Positions 9,787-19,146 of a stretch of 64,000 nucleotides of DNA are shown piece by piece. The notes beneath the pieces are model-generated. The model was not told the origin of the DNA. It was given only the letters and a program-made list of their open reading frames with translations, and searched no databases. Source of the stretch: an uncultured Gammaproteobacteria bacterium (GTDB lineage Bacteria > Pseudomonadota > Gammaproteobacteria > Steroidobacterales > UBA11654); the NCBI GenBank assembly GCA_902595845.1, contig CACJRN010000001.1:198326-262325 (forward strand). The letters are read 5' to 3'. The position numbers and the translations under genes were made by a program. The first letter of the stretch is position 1. Each line of letters opens with the position of its first letter.

Positions 9787-10071
9787 ATACATTTGCGAGA
9801 AAAATCAAAGTATTTTTTGTTAATTTTTTTTATGTCCTATAAAAAATAATATCTAGTATTAAGAGTATTTTATAACTAACTGATATTTATAATTATCCAA
9901 AAAAATCAGATGAAAAAATATGTCCTATAAGTTTTTTTTAAAAAAAATTAAAAAAATGAAATAAAAAAATTATTTTGCGCAAATGTAGTTATTTGAGAGT
10001 TATTATTAGTTGAATTAATCGTAAATAAAATTGGAAATCTCTTATAAAAATGGTTGTTTTATCTCAATTCA

Positions 10072-10842
10072 ATGAACAATATTAAAACAATGGATCTCAA
10101 TGCAGATTTGGGTGAATACTCCTCTAGGGATGAATTAAATAATGAGATCAGCCTTATTCATCACATCACATCTGCCAGTATTGCATGCGGAGGTCATGCC
10201 GGCGATCAAGAGTCAATTGGTAATATGATTGAGCATTGCACTAGACACAATGTTTTATTTGGCCCTCATCCCTCTTATCCCGATAAAAAAGGGTTTGGGC
10301 GTAAGAGATTATCGATCAGCGATGAAACATTGATTGAGTCGATCATTGATCAAGTATCATTATTTTTTGAAATTGCCAAAACCCATCAAGCCGAGCCGAC
10401 ACATGTGAAATTTCATGGTCAACTTTACAATGATTGCTTTTCTGATGAAAAAATAAGCCAGCTCTGCTTATCTGCTATGCAAGCAGTGTGCCCAAATACA
10501 GCTCTCATGTGTCAGCCATATTCTGTAATCAGCGATCTCGCCCAGAGATCAGGAATAAAGGTCATAAATGAGGCATTTGTTGATCGTAAATATCAATCGA
10601 ATGGAGCCTTAACGGAAAGAATCATTGCTGATGCTGTCATATCATCTCTGGATGAAAGAACCGAACAAGCAGCTTTAATTGCATGCGAAGAGAAAGTAAT
10701 AGCCGAGAATGCAAGAGAGATAGAGATAAAAGCAGATACGCTCTGTATCCATAGCGACCATTCTGAATCTATAGAAACTGCAATAGCAATCAAAGAGATG
10801 TTGGAAAAGCATCAATGTCAAATAAAGAGCTATGACATTTAA
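10072..10842 (+). CDS. pxpA: 5-oxoprolinase subunit PxpA (LamB/YcsF family)
   Basis: MDLNADLGEY, SIACGGHAGD, GPHPSYPDKKGFGR motifs; followed by pxpB and pxpC. Confidence 0.95.
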   Translation: MNNIKTMDLNADLGEYSSRDELNNEISLIHHITSASIACGGHAGDQESIGNMIEHCTRHNVLFGPHPSYPDKKGFGRKRLSISDETLIESIIDQVSLFFEIAKTHQAEPTHVKFHGQLYNDCFSDEKISQLCLSAMQAVCPNTALMCQPYSVISDLAQRSGIKVINEAFVDRKYQSNGALTERIIADAVISSLDERTEQAALIACEEKVIAENAREIEIKADTLCIHSDHSESIETAIAIKEMLEKHQCQIKSYDI

Positions 10843-11515
10843 CTCCAATATAAGCATTGCAATCATTGCTGAAGACATGGTTGAAATAGTGATTGGCGAT
10901 AAAGATGAGGGCATTAAGAATTCAGAATTAAATTGGCATCTCGCAGATCATTTATTGAAAAATCAAAATGATATAGAAGCGATTGCATCTGAAGAGATGA
11001 TTTCTATTCGATCCAAAGTGATTCCAATTGATACCCAGAAAATCGAGATTGGGATCTCTACATTTGATTTCAGTTCTATGAGAAAAATTGATCATCAATT
11101 GGAGATTCCAATATGTTATGAAAATACTTTTGGAATTGATCTTGATTGCATATCCAAGCAATTAAATCTTTCTACTAAAGAGATTATTGAAGTTCATTCA
11201 TCCACTAATTATGAAGTCAAAGCCATTGGTTTCACTCCAGGATTCGCATATTTGGGTGATCTCGATAAAAGACTGTTTGTACCAAGGCTTAGCAAACCTA
11301 GATTGAATACACCCATTGGTTCTGTTGCCATTGCCAATGACAGAACGGGTGTATATTCCTTGGGCGGGCCGGGAGGTTGGCCGATTATAGGAGCCACCCC
11401 TTTAAACTTGTTTGATCCTAAAGGCAGTCATTCGATGAAACTGATTCCTGGAACCAAAGTTTCATTTAGTCCAATTTCTAAAGAAGAATACAAAACGATG
11501 AGAAATAAAAAATAG
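10832..11515 (+). CDS. pxpB: 5-oxoprolinase subunit PxpB (KipI family)
   Basis: GFTPGFAYLGDLDKRLFVPRLSKPRLNTPIGSVAIANDRTGVYSLGGPGGWPIIG. Confidence 0.95.
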   Translation: MTFNSNISIAIIAEDMVEIVIGDKDEGIKNSELNWHLADHLLKNQNDIEAIASEEMISIRSKVIPIDTQKIEIGISTFDFSSMRKIDHQLEIPICYENTFGIDLDCISKQLNLSTKEIIEVHSSTNYEVKAIGFTPGFAYLGDLDKRLFVPRLSKPRLNTPIGSVAIANDRTGVYSLGGPGGWPIIGATPLNLFDPKGSHSMKLIPGTKVSFSPISKEEYKTMRNKK

Positions 11516-11516
11516 A

Positions 11517-12446
11517 ATGGCAATCCAGATTCTAAGCACAGGTTTACAGACCACTGTCCAAGATCTTGGAAGATTGAGGAAGAGACATATTGGCATTCCA
11601 CAATCAGGTGCATTCGATTATCTTTCTGCAGCAAAGGCCAATGCAATATTGGGAAAATCAATCCACTCTCCTGTATTGGAATGCACCATGACTGGCCCAA
11701 CCATAAAGTTTCTGAAAGATATGCAGATTTGCGTTACAGGCGCAAGGGTGAGTGAGTTAAAAATAGATGATTCTTTGGTTGCTCAAGATGAACTTCTTGA
11801 TCTCAAAAAAGGAAATATTTTTTCAATGAGCCATGCTGAAGAAAATTTAAGGTTTTATGTCGGATTCTCAGATGACATCAAAGCAACAGAATTTTTGGGC
11901 AGTGTTTCAACCTATTTACCAGCAAAGCTTGGTGGTCTTAATGGAGAGGCTATTCAAAAAGATCAAATGATTGATTTCAAAAAGACAGCAGCTGATAAAT
12001 ATGTGAGTACTCCATCTTTCCAAGTGAAAGGAACATTCAACACATCAATAATCAGAGTGGTGGCAGGGCCTGAATTCAATCTATTGAATATGACAGCAAA
12101 TGAGTTAGGGAAAGATGACTACATTATTAGCAATGAGTCTAATCGAATGGGTATAAGGACTGTTGGGAAAAAAATGCAAATCGATGATGGTGGATCAATG
12201 ATCAGTAAGCCTATCTACCCAGGAATGGTTCAGTGCCCACAAAATGGATTGCCGATTATATTGGGAGCAGATGCTCAAACCTTAGGAGGTTATCCAAGGA
12301 TATTACAAGTGATCAAGGCAGATCGTCATTTGCTGGGTCAGCTCAAGCCCAATGATCGCTTTAGATTCAATTTGATTTCAATCGCTGAAGCAATAGATGA
12401 ATGGAATACCTTGAAAAAAGCTTATCCATTCATTTGTGAGTTATAA
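11517..12446 (+). CDS. pxpC: 5-oxoprolinase subunit PxpC (KipA, biotin-dependent carboxyltransferase family)
   Basis: TTVQDLGR...GIPQSGAFD, ESNRMGIR, GMVQCPQNGLPIILGADAQTLGGYP motifs. Confidence 0.95.
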   Translation: MAIQILSTGLQTTVQDLGRLRKRHIGIPQSGAFDYLSAAKANAILGKSIHSPVLECTMTGPTIKFLKDMQICVTGARVSELKIDDSLVAQDELLDLKKGNIFSMSHAEENLRFYVGFSDDIKATEFLGSVSTYLPAKLGGLNGEAIQKDQMIDFKKTAADKYVSTPSFQVKGTFNTSIIRVVAGPEFNLLNMTANELGKDDYIISNESNRMGIRTVGKKMQIDDGGSMISKPIYPGMVQCPQNGLPIILGADAQTLGGYPRILQVIKADRHLLGQLKPNDRFRFNLISIAEAIDEWNTLKKAYPFICEL

Positions 12447-12456
12447 TAACGACCAC

Positions 12457-12533
12457 GCGCCTGTAGCTCAGCTGGATAGAGTACCTGGCTTCGAACCAGG
12501 CGGTCGGGGGTTCGAATCCCTCCGGGCGCGCCA
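12457..12533 (+). tRNA. tRNA-Arg(TCG)
   Basis: Acceptor gcgcctg/cgggcgc, anticodon stem cctgg-ctTCGaa-ccagg, T-loop ggttcgaatcc, encoded CCA. Confidence 0.97.
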
Positions 12534-12551
12534 TATTAGATGGGGGATAAA

Positions 12552-13115
12552 ATGAGTAATGCACATCCGTGGTTAGAAGAGATACCTTGGACAACAAAGA
12601 AACTTCCTAGAGAGATGCTGGAGCATAGAATTCAACGTGCTTTGACATTGACCAATCTTGGCATGCTTGGGACCTTAGGGCTCAATGGACCTATTGTCAG
12701 CCCATTGGAATTTTACGCTGACAAATTTACAATTTATGTCCTGCCTCAACCTGGAAGCCCTAAACTCAAGGCAATGCAACGTGATCCTAGAGTGTCGTTT
12801 GCAGTAGCAAATCCAATGGCAGGCTGGGTGACTGCTCAAGGAGCACAATTATTTGGTAAAGCCAAGATACTTGAGCCAGGAACTTCTGAATGGGAATATG
12901 GCATGACTATTTTTAGATGGCAGGCTTCAGCTGCAGAAATAAATACAGGATTTAATAATCCTCCTCAGTATCAATTGATGCGTCTAGATCCGGATAGAAT
13001 TGTCTACACCGAGCATTTTTTAAGAAAGGATGGTTACGGTCCAAGGCAAATATGGCGTCGAGATGAAAAAAATGAGCAAGCTTCAGACGGATTTTCTGAA
13101 TCAAAGAAAACCTAA
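12552..13115 (+). CDS. Pyridoxamine 5'-phosphate oxidase-fold (FDOR superfamily) protein; FMN or F420 possible
   Basis: Split-barrel pattern: LGMLGTLGLNGPIVSPLEFYADKFTIYVLPQPGSPKLKAMQRDPRVSFAV; start at MSNAHP after a GGGGG SD. Confidence 0.8.
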   Translation: MSNAHPWLEEIPWTTKKLPREMLEHRIQRALTLTNLGMLGTLGLNGPIVSPLEFYADKFTIYVLPQPGSPKLKAMQRDPRVSFAVANPMAGWVTAQGAQLFGKAKILEPGTSEWEYGMTIFRWQASAAEINTGFNNPPQYQLMRLDPDRIVYTEHFLRKDGYGPRQIWRRDEKNEQASDGFSESKKT

Positions 13116-14321
13116 CTAGTGATCTTCACTCACTCTAACAAACTGAAAATATACCCCCAAAATAATTGCTCCTAATCCCCCATAATAAAATGGAAAAGTT
13201 GGATCAAGATTGTATAACAATGTTCCAATCGTAGGTCCGAAGATCATTCCAACAACAGGCGCTCCAGCTAAGAATCCTGCAACTTCTCCTTGTTCAGAAG
13301 GCTCAACACTCAAGGTTGCTGCTGCATTAAGGCTTGGTGTGATCATGCTGAAGGCAATACCCATTCCTGCATATGCTAAGAAGAATTCTGTTAGTGAATC
13401 TACAACACTTATTGATATCAAAACCATTCCAAAAATCAAAAAACAGATTCTCAATAATGTTTGAGTCGAAATATTAATAACCTGTAAAACTACAGCTTGC
13501 ATAAAAGTTGATGTTAGAGCCATTGACAGTAGCGCGATACTGGTGAACTTAATCACTTGATCAGGGTCCGATATTCCCAATTGGTCTTGTATAAAGAAGG
13601 CAGAAATAATTTGTACTGATGTGAATACCATAAAGGCAACAGACCAACCGATAAGAAATGGAAGAACTCTGGAATCATAGAATTTCAGTGATTTATTTTG
13701 ATTCACTTCTGAAATTTCCGGTACTGAATGAATAAGATACTTTTGAGCCAAGATCGCACCGATTAATGCAATCCCAGCACCACAATACATTGGGAACAAA
13801 GGATGAATGAAAGAAAGCGATCCACCCATGACAGGTCCGATCATTGTTCCTATTCCTGAAGCCATCCCAATAAGAGCCATAGCTTTTGTCCGATTGCTTG
13901 AATCAGTGCTATCTGACATGTAAGCCACAGCAGCCGGTTGAATGCCTCCGATTAAGATTCCATAGATTATTCTTATGACCAAGAGCAGCATGAAGAGCGT
14001 TAATGGACTCAGTATGCCCCAAAGCCCAATTTGAATGCCGAATGTAAATATAATAAATGCAAAACCATAGGATAGGAGACCAATTACGAATACCTTCTTT
14101 CTTCCAATTTTTTGACTTTTCTTGCCCCAATAGTAAGAGGAAAAGACCAAAGCCACATTTGATATTGCAATCAAAATGCCAAACTGATTAATGCTCAGAC
14201 CAATCTCTCTTGATAACGGGGCAAAAATTACATAAAGAAGAGAAAACCCAGTTCCATAAATGACAAGACCAATTATCAGTACGGCCTTATCAAGGCCAAG
14301 TTGCTGTTTATTTTCCATCAC
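13116..14321 (-). CDS. MFS transporter
   Basis: 12-TM pattern; GKKSQKIGRKKVFVIG loop motif. Confidence 0.9.
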   Translation of the reverse strand: MMENKQQLGLDKAVLIIGLVIYGTGFSLLYVIFAPLSREIGLSINQFGILIAISNVALVFSSYYWGKKSQKIGRKKVFVIGLLSYGFAFIIFTFGIQIGLWGILSPLTLFMLLLVIRIIYGILIGGIQPAAVAYMSDSTDSSNRTKAMALIGMASGIGTMIGPVMGGSLSFIHPLFPMYCGAGIALIGAILAQKYLIHSVPEISEVNQNKSLKFYDSRVLPFLIGWSVAFMVFTSVQIISAFFIQDQLGISDPDQVIKFTSIALLSMALTSTFMQAVVLQVINISTQTLLRICFLIFGMVLISISVVDSLTEFFLAYAGMGIAFSMITPSLNAAATLSVEPSEQGEVAGFLAGAPVVGMIFGPTIGTLLYNLDPTFPFYYGGLGAIILGVYFQFVRVSEDH

Positions 14322-14605
14322 TTATTTTTTCGGGCATTCATTTGATCTAGTTGTTCCTGAGTAGCGGGTTTTTGATTTTTTTCTTTCCATTCTTCGTATG
14401 GCATCCCATATACAATTTTTCTTGCTTCATCAGGATTGATCTCTTCGCCCATTTTTTCGGCTTCTTCTTGATACCATCGGCTCAAACAATTTCTGCAAAA
14501 TCCTGAAAGTATCATCATGTCAATATTTTGGACACTTGATTCTTTTTGAAGATGATTGATGACTCTTTCGAAGACTGCAGATTGAATCTCTATTTTCTTA
14601 TCCAT
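14318..14605 (-). CDS. DUF1244 family protein
   Basis: LSGFCRNCLSRWYQEEAEKMGEEINPDEARKIVYGMPYEEWKEKNQKPATQEQLDQM is diagnostic; start set at MDKKIE. Confidence 0.92.
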   Translation of the reverse strand: MDKKIEIQSAVFERVINHLQKESSVQNIDMMILSGFCRNCLSRWYQEEAEKMGEEINPDEARKIVYGMPYEEWKEKNQKPATQEQLDQMNARKNK

Positions 14606-14657
14606 AATTAGTGTGATATCTAAACACATTATTATTAGAATAGTAATATAATCTTCC

Positions 14658-15863
14658 TTGAATCTATTGAAGTGTATGAATACCTCAAATAAACCATTAT
14701 CAGGAATAAAGGTCATTGAAATGACTCACATGGTCATGGGCCCTGCAGTGGGAGCAATACTTGGTGATTTAGGAGCAGACGTCATTAAGGTTGAACCAAT
14801 TTCTGGAGACAAGACAAGGGTATTAAAGAAATCTGGTTCAGGTTATTTTCTCACCTATAATCGTAATAAGCGAAGTCTTGCTATGGACATCAAAAAAGAA
14901 GAGGGGCAAAAGTTAATTAAAGCCTTGATTCGTAAATCAGATGTTTTTATTGAGAATTTCAGACCAGGCGCCATGGATAAGCTTGGATTCAGTTATGATG
15001 AGTTTTCAAAGTTAAATCCAGAAATCATTTATTGTTCTGCCAAAGGATTCCTCAAAGGGCCTTATGAAAACAGGACTGCATTGGATGAGGTTGCACAAAT
15101 GATGGGCGGTCTTGCATATATGACTGGACCACCAGGAAGGCCACTGCGAGCAGGTTCTTCAGTGATTGATATTATGGGTGGAATGTTTGGCGCCATTGCT
15201 ATTTTGGCTGCATTGCAAGAGAGGCAAGTAACCAAAAAAGGTCAAAAAGTCACAAGCGCATTATATGAAAATGTAGTTTATTTGATGGGCCAGCACATGG
15301 CTCAAACTGCTACCACTGGATCACCTCCACCTCCAATGTCAGTTAGGGTTGCTGCTTGGGCTGTATATGACATATTCGAAACCAAAGACGAGGAGCAGGT
15401 CTTCATTGGTGTCGTGAGTGATACGCAGTGGAAATTATTCTGCGAATCATTTGATTTGGAGGATTATGCAAACGATGAATCAATGGATTTGAATAAGGGC
15501 AGGGTGGATCAAAGAGATGTGATCATTCCTCGATTACAAGAACTTTTCAAGACCTATACAAAAGCTGATCTAATGAAAAAGCTTGATAAAACCGGACTTC
15601 CTTTTGCACCAATCAGCAAGCCTGAAGATTTATTTGATGACCCGCATCTGAATGAGTCGGGCGGACTATTAGATGTCGAGATACCTTCAGGGGGCAGTAC
15701 CAAACTGCCTGCAATGCCAATCAATATGAATGACAGAAGGTTTGATGTGCATACACCTGTTCCAAAAGTAGGAGAGCACTCGGATCAGATTCTTAAAGAG
15801 CTGGGTTTGGATGATGAGGAAATCAGAGACTTATTTAACGAAGGAGTTGTTTCTAAGAATTAA
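14658..15863 (+). CDS. CaiB/BaiF family (class III) CoA-transferase
   Basis: GPAVGAILGDLGADVIKVEP, YFLTYNRNKRSLAMDIKKEEG, NFRPGAMDKLGFSYDEF. Confidence 0.95.
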   Translation: MNLLKCMNTSNKPLSGIKVIEMTHMVMGPAVGAILGDLGADVIKVEPISGDKTRVLKKSGSGYFLTYNRNKRSLAMDIKKEEGQKLIKALIRKSDVFIENFRPGAMDKLGFSYDEFSKLNPEIIYCSAKGFLKGPYENRTALDEVAQMMGGLAYMTGPPGRPLRAGSSVIDIMGGMFGAIAILAALQERQVTKKGQKVTSALYENVVYLMGQHMAQTATTGSPPPPMSVRVAAWAVYDIFETKDEEQVFIGVVSDTQWKLFCESFDLEDYANDESMDLNKGRVDQRDVIIPRLQELFKTYTKADLMKKLDKTGLPFAPISKPEDLFDDPHLNESGGLLDVEIPSGGSTKLPAMPINMNDRRFDVHTPVPKVGEHSDQILKELGLDDEEIRDLFNEGVVSKN

Positions 15864-17206
15864 GCTTCATCGCTTTCAATGTATTTTCGATATGGTTTCA
15901 CACCCATAAAACCGGCAAAGACTCCGATTAACCCAACAATTAGAGACACCACTGCCATTGAATATGAAATTAACGATTCATCCTTAAACACATAATCTGT
16001 GAGTAGTGCGACACTCGTAGGTCCCAATGTATATCCAGTCATGCTGATGACAAAGAAGTAGATTGCTGTGACTTGCCCTCTCAACTGGTTTGGCGTGATA
16101 TTCAGAATTGCCAATGGAGCAAGTGCCGTTTGACCAGCCGCCATTATTGCTTGAGGCACGAACATCAAAGTTGCCAACTGATAAGTCGGCATGAGTGGAA
16201 CCAATGCTGCTGCGATGGTCAAGACGATCATTGTGTATGCAAATAGTTTTATATGAGCACTGCCGCCATATTTTTTAAATACATGGTCTCCTAACCAGCC
16301 TGTCCCTATTGCACCTATAGGACCCGATACCAAAAAAGCAATCCCCAACCACATCGTGATGGTTTTGAAATCAACTCCATATGTCCTGTCGTACATTGTT
16401 GGCATCCACGATAGGAATGCATAACCAATCAGAACCGAGCAAGCCATTGATAGAAAAAGCCAACCATAGGCGCTTTTTCTTTCAAGGATGAAATTGACCG
16501 TTTCTTTGATTGAGACCTCATCTGTTGCATCACCAACATCATTATTGAGTACAATCTTTTCTCTTCGTTCGGGTTCATTGACTGTCATCATTAATGCAGC
16601 AACGATCAGACCCGGGAGTCCAACCATGATAAACAAGGCTTGCCATGGATAGATTTCTCCTATGATTGGGAGAATAAGATTATCTCTAGAAGCGACATAA
16701 GCTATGATCTGACCACCAATGATGAATGCGATTCCTGAGCCCACGGAGACACCAATATTGAATAAACCCAAAGCCTTGCCTCTTTTTTCTTTTGGAAAGT
16801 AGTCCCCAATCATAGATAGGCTGCTCGGGCTCAGTGTCGCTTCACCCACTCCCACTCCCACTCTTGCAAGAAATAGCTGCGTGTAGTTTTTTGCCAGTCC
16901 ACAAGCAGCAGTCATCAGGCACCAAAATGAGATTCCCGCTGCAATGATTGCCCTTCGGCTTTTCTTATCGGCTAGCCTCCCAATGGGAATTCCCATAGTG
17001 GTATAGAAAAGAGCAAATGCCAGCCCCAATAAGAGGCTCACCTGAGTATCAGTCAACAACAAGTCTCTCTTAACAAGTGGAACAACCAGAGAAAGCAGCT
17101 GCCTATCAAGAAAGGAAACCACATAGGCAATGGTCAATATAACGACCGCATACCATGCCGAGGTACTTGAAGGATAGCTATGATCCAAAGGAGATTTTTG
17201 ATTCAT
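15860..17206 (-). CDS. MFS transporter (spinster-like)
   Basis: FLDRQLLSLVVPLVKRDLLLTDTQVSLLLGLAFALFYTTMGIPIGRLADKKSRR. Confidence 0.93.
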   Translation of the reverse strand: MNQKSPLDHSYPSSTSAWYAVVILTIAYVVSFLDRQLLSLVVPLVKRDLLLTDTQVSLLLGLAFALFYTTMGIPIGRLADKKSRRAIIAAGISFWCLMTAACGLAKNYTQLFLARVGVGVGEATLSPSSLSMIGDYFPKEKRGKALGLFNIGVSVGSGIAFIIGGQIIAYVASRDNLILPIIGEIYPWQALFIMVGLPGLIVAALMMTVNEPERREKIVLNNDVGDATDEVSIKETVNFILERKSAYGWLFLSMACSVLIGYAFLSWMPTMYDRTYGVDFKTITMWLGIAFLVSGPIGAIGTGWLGDHVFKKYGGSAHIKLFAYTMIVLTIAAALVPLMPTYQLATLMFVPQAIMAAGQTALAPLAILNITPNQLRGQVTAIYFFVISMTGYTLGPTSVALLTDYVFKDESLISYSMAVVSLIVGLIGVFAGFMGVKPYRKYIESDEA

Positions 17207-17210
17207 GAAT

Positions 17211-18071
17211 CTACTTTACAGGAGCAGGTGTTTGTTGCCTTGCATAATACTCAAGACTAGAAATACTTGGACCATAATCCTCGGTTGGAGCCGATAGCAT
17301 TCCTGGATACCTTTCTTCTGAGAATTCACGAACATGCTCAGGTATGATTTTAATACTATCTGATTTAAGCATAGTGCTCATATACAAGCAGTGTCCTGGT
17401 GTATCTCCCATCAACATCCAAGGAAGCCATGGGGTGATTCTATTCCAAGTTCCAGTATAGTTGACTGAGGTCAATTCAGGATTCTCAAGATCCTTAGCAG
17501 AAACAAAGTATCGCATCATTTCAGAAACGCGTGCCATTTTACCCGATGATTCCCTGACCCATTTATCTGGTTGTAATGGGTTTGGATAGTATAAGTGCAT
17601 ATCTGTACTGAGCGTAATGACGTCACCAGATCTCTTCCATGGGAAAATAAGAGGGATCTTTCTCGGCTCTGCTTTTTCTCCCGTTTTAAAATCTTCAGGG
17701 GCCAGTATAAGCCACTCAGAAATCGTGTAATTAAAAGGATCATTGGCAACATGGACAACATCGACCACTTCTTCAGTATACGGATTGGTCCATTGATCGA
17801 TCATTTGGCCAGATCTAGGATCGGTGTAGAAAATAACTTCTTTATTTAAGCGTCGAATGCTCCCATCTTCAGCAGCTGGCATCAGTCTTGTGCATAAGAA
17901 AGTCTCAAAACCGCATAACTCTTTAACGGCTTGCCCTGGCCTTACTCCAAGAATTGTTCCTGTGGTATAGCAAATGCTTTCTTTCTCAGGATTGAGATCA
18001 GCTTGAATTCTTGCCCAAGCATCACGATTCCATGTATTGGATTGAAAGTTAATTTCTGTTTCAAATTTCAT
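17211..18071 (-). CDS. DUF1838 family protein
   Basis: FYTDPRSGQMIDQWTNPYTEEVVDVVHVANDPFNY pattern of DUF1838. Confidence 0.8.
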   Translation of the reverse strand: MKFETEINFQSNTWNRDAWARIQADLNPEKESICYTTGTILGVRPGQAVKELCGFETFLCTRLMPAAEDGSIRRLNKEVIFYTDPRSGQMIDQWTNPYTEEVVDVVHVANDPFNYTISEWLILAPEDFKTGEKAEPRKIPLIFPWKRSGDVITLSTDMHLYYPNPLQPDKWVRESSGKMARVSEMMRYFVSAKDLENPELTSVNYTGTWNRITPWLPWMLMGDTPGHCLYMSTMLKSDSIKIIPEHVREFSEERYPGMLSAPTEDYGPSISSLEYYARQQTPAPVK

Positions 18072-18075
18072 TTTC

Positions 18076-18633
18076 TTACTCCCCTTTAATTGGTTTACTC
18101 TCTCTCATTAAGTAGTTCACGATTAATTTTCTTGTTTCTGGATCTTCAATGCCTTGCACCCTCATTCTGTTTCCAGGTATATATTCTGATGGATTCAATA
18201 TGAATGCATCAAGTGTTTCTGGTGTCCATATTAGCCCATTAGTCTTCATATTGATCAATGCATCGGAATAAGTATAGTTATTTCCAACTCCAGCGGGTCT
18301 GCCAAAGATTCCATAAAGAGTTGGCGCCATACGATCTCTGTCCTCTTTTTTTACGGCATGACAGAATCTACACTTTCCACCTTCCCAGGTTTCAAAAGCA
18401 TGGATCTCTCTCTGAATCTCTTCTGGAGATTCGGTCAAGTACTCACTCATGGCATAAAAGTCAACTGATTCAAAACCTTCTAGGAGTTGCCCCATCTCAT
18501 CTGAGTTTGAATTGATTTTGGTGTTATAAGGAAATGCTCCAAAGATTAGAAATGGCAAATAAAAGGCAATACCTATGATCACCATTATGAATAACCAATG
18601 AAATCCTCTCGCGTTATTTAAATACTTTCTCAT
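18076..18633 (-). CDS. Membrane-anchored class I cytochrome c
   Basis: N-terminal TM helix, CRFCH heme motif, distal PGNRM; start set at MRKYLNN just after the upstream stop. Confidence 0.88.
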   Translation of the reverse strand: MRKYLNNARGFHWLFIMVIIGIAFYLPFLIFGAFPYNTKINSNSDEMGQLLEGFESVDFYAMSEYLTESPEEIQREIHAFETWEGGKCRFCHAVKKEDRDRMAPTLYGIFGRPAGVGNNYTYSDALINMKTNGLIWTPETLDAFILNPSEYIPGNRMRVQGIEDPETRKLIVNYLMRESKPIKGE

Positions 18634-18635
18634 AA

Positions 18636-19145
18636 TCAAGCAAAGACATTCAAACTGAAAACGCGGTATCGAGTCATATGATACAGCCTTAAAATCAAGA
18701 TTATTAAAATGAGCATTATGTAGAGAAAGCCAAAAGCACTGTGGAGATAACCAGAAATGGTCCATAGGCCATGATCGATGGTATCGACTCCTTTCATGAA
18801 TCGGATTACACCGTCAGACCAAGCCATAAGAAAGCCACTGATGCCTTGTGCAATGAATGAACAGTAAAGAAAAAATTGTAGAAAATGAAGAAGTATATAA
18901 TCCTGCTCAGGCAATAAGCGATGATTCTTCTGAGGCGGAAAGTGTATCCATAGATATACCCTGAACATACTAATCGCCATCAAGAAAGTACCAGCAACAA
19001 TATGAAAGTTTCTCATGATTTCTCTTTCTTCAGTACCGATGGTAATTCTCGGGGCTTGGAGCATGTTGATAAAGACAATAACGAAGAACAAGAAACCCAG
19101 CCAACTTAGGATTCTTTCTGCTTTCTTTGCCATTTGATTTTCCAT
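18636..19145 (-). CDS. Cytochrome b561-like membrane protein
   Basis: Four hydrophobic helices with His in NFHIVAG, LLHFLQ, YLHSAFG; next to the cyt c gene. Confidence 0.75.
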   Translation of the reverse strand: MENQMAKKAERILSWLGFLFFVIVFINMLQAPRITIGTEEREIMRNFHIVAGTFLMAISMFRVYLWIHFPPQKNHRLLPEQDYILLHFLQFFLYCSFIAQGISGFLMAWSDGVIRFMKGVDTIDHGLWTISGYLHSAFGFLYIMLILIILILRLYHMTRYRVFSLNVFA

Positions 19146-19146
19146 G

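Noticed and set aside
9770-10050. Very AT-rich tract considered as a mobile-element scar or origin-like region
   Set aside because: No DnaA-box cluster, inverted repeats or target duplications were recognised; more likely a promoter/regulatory region.
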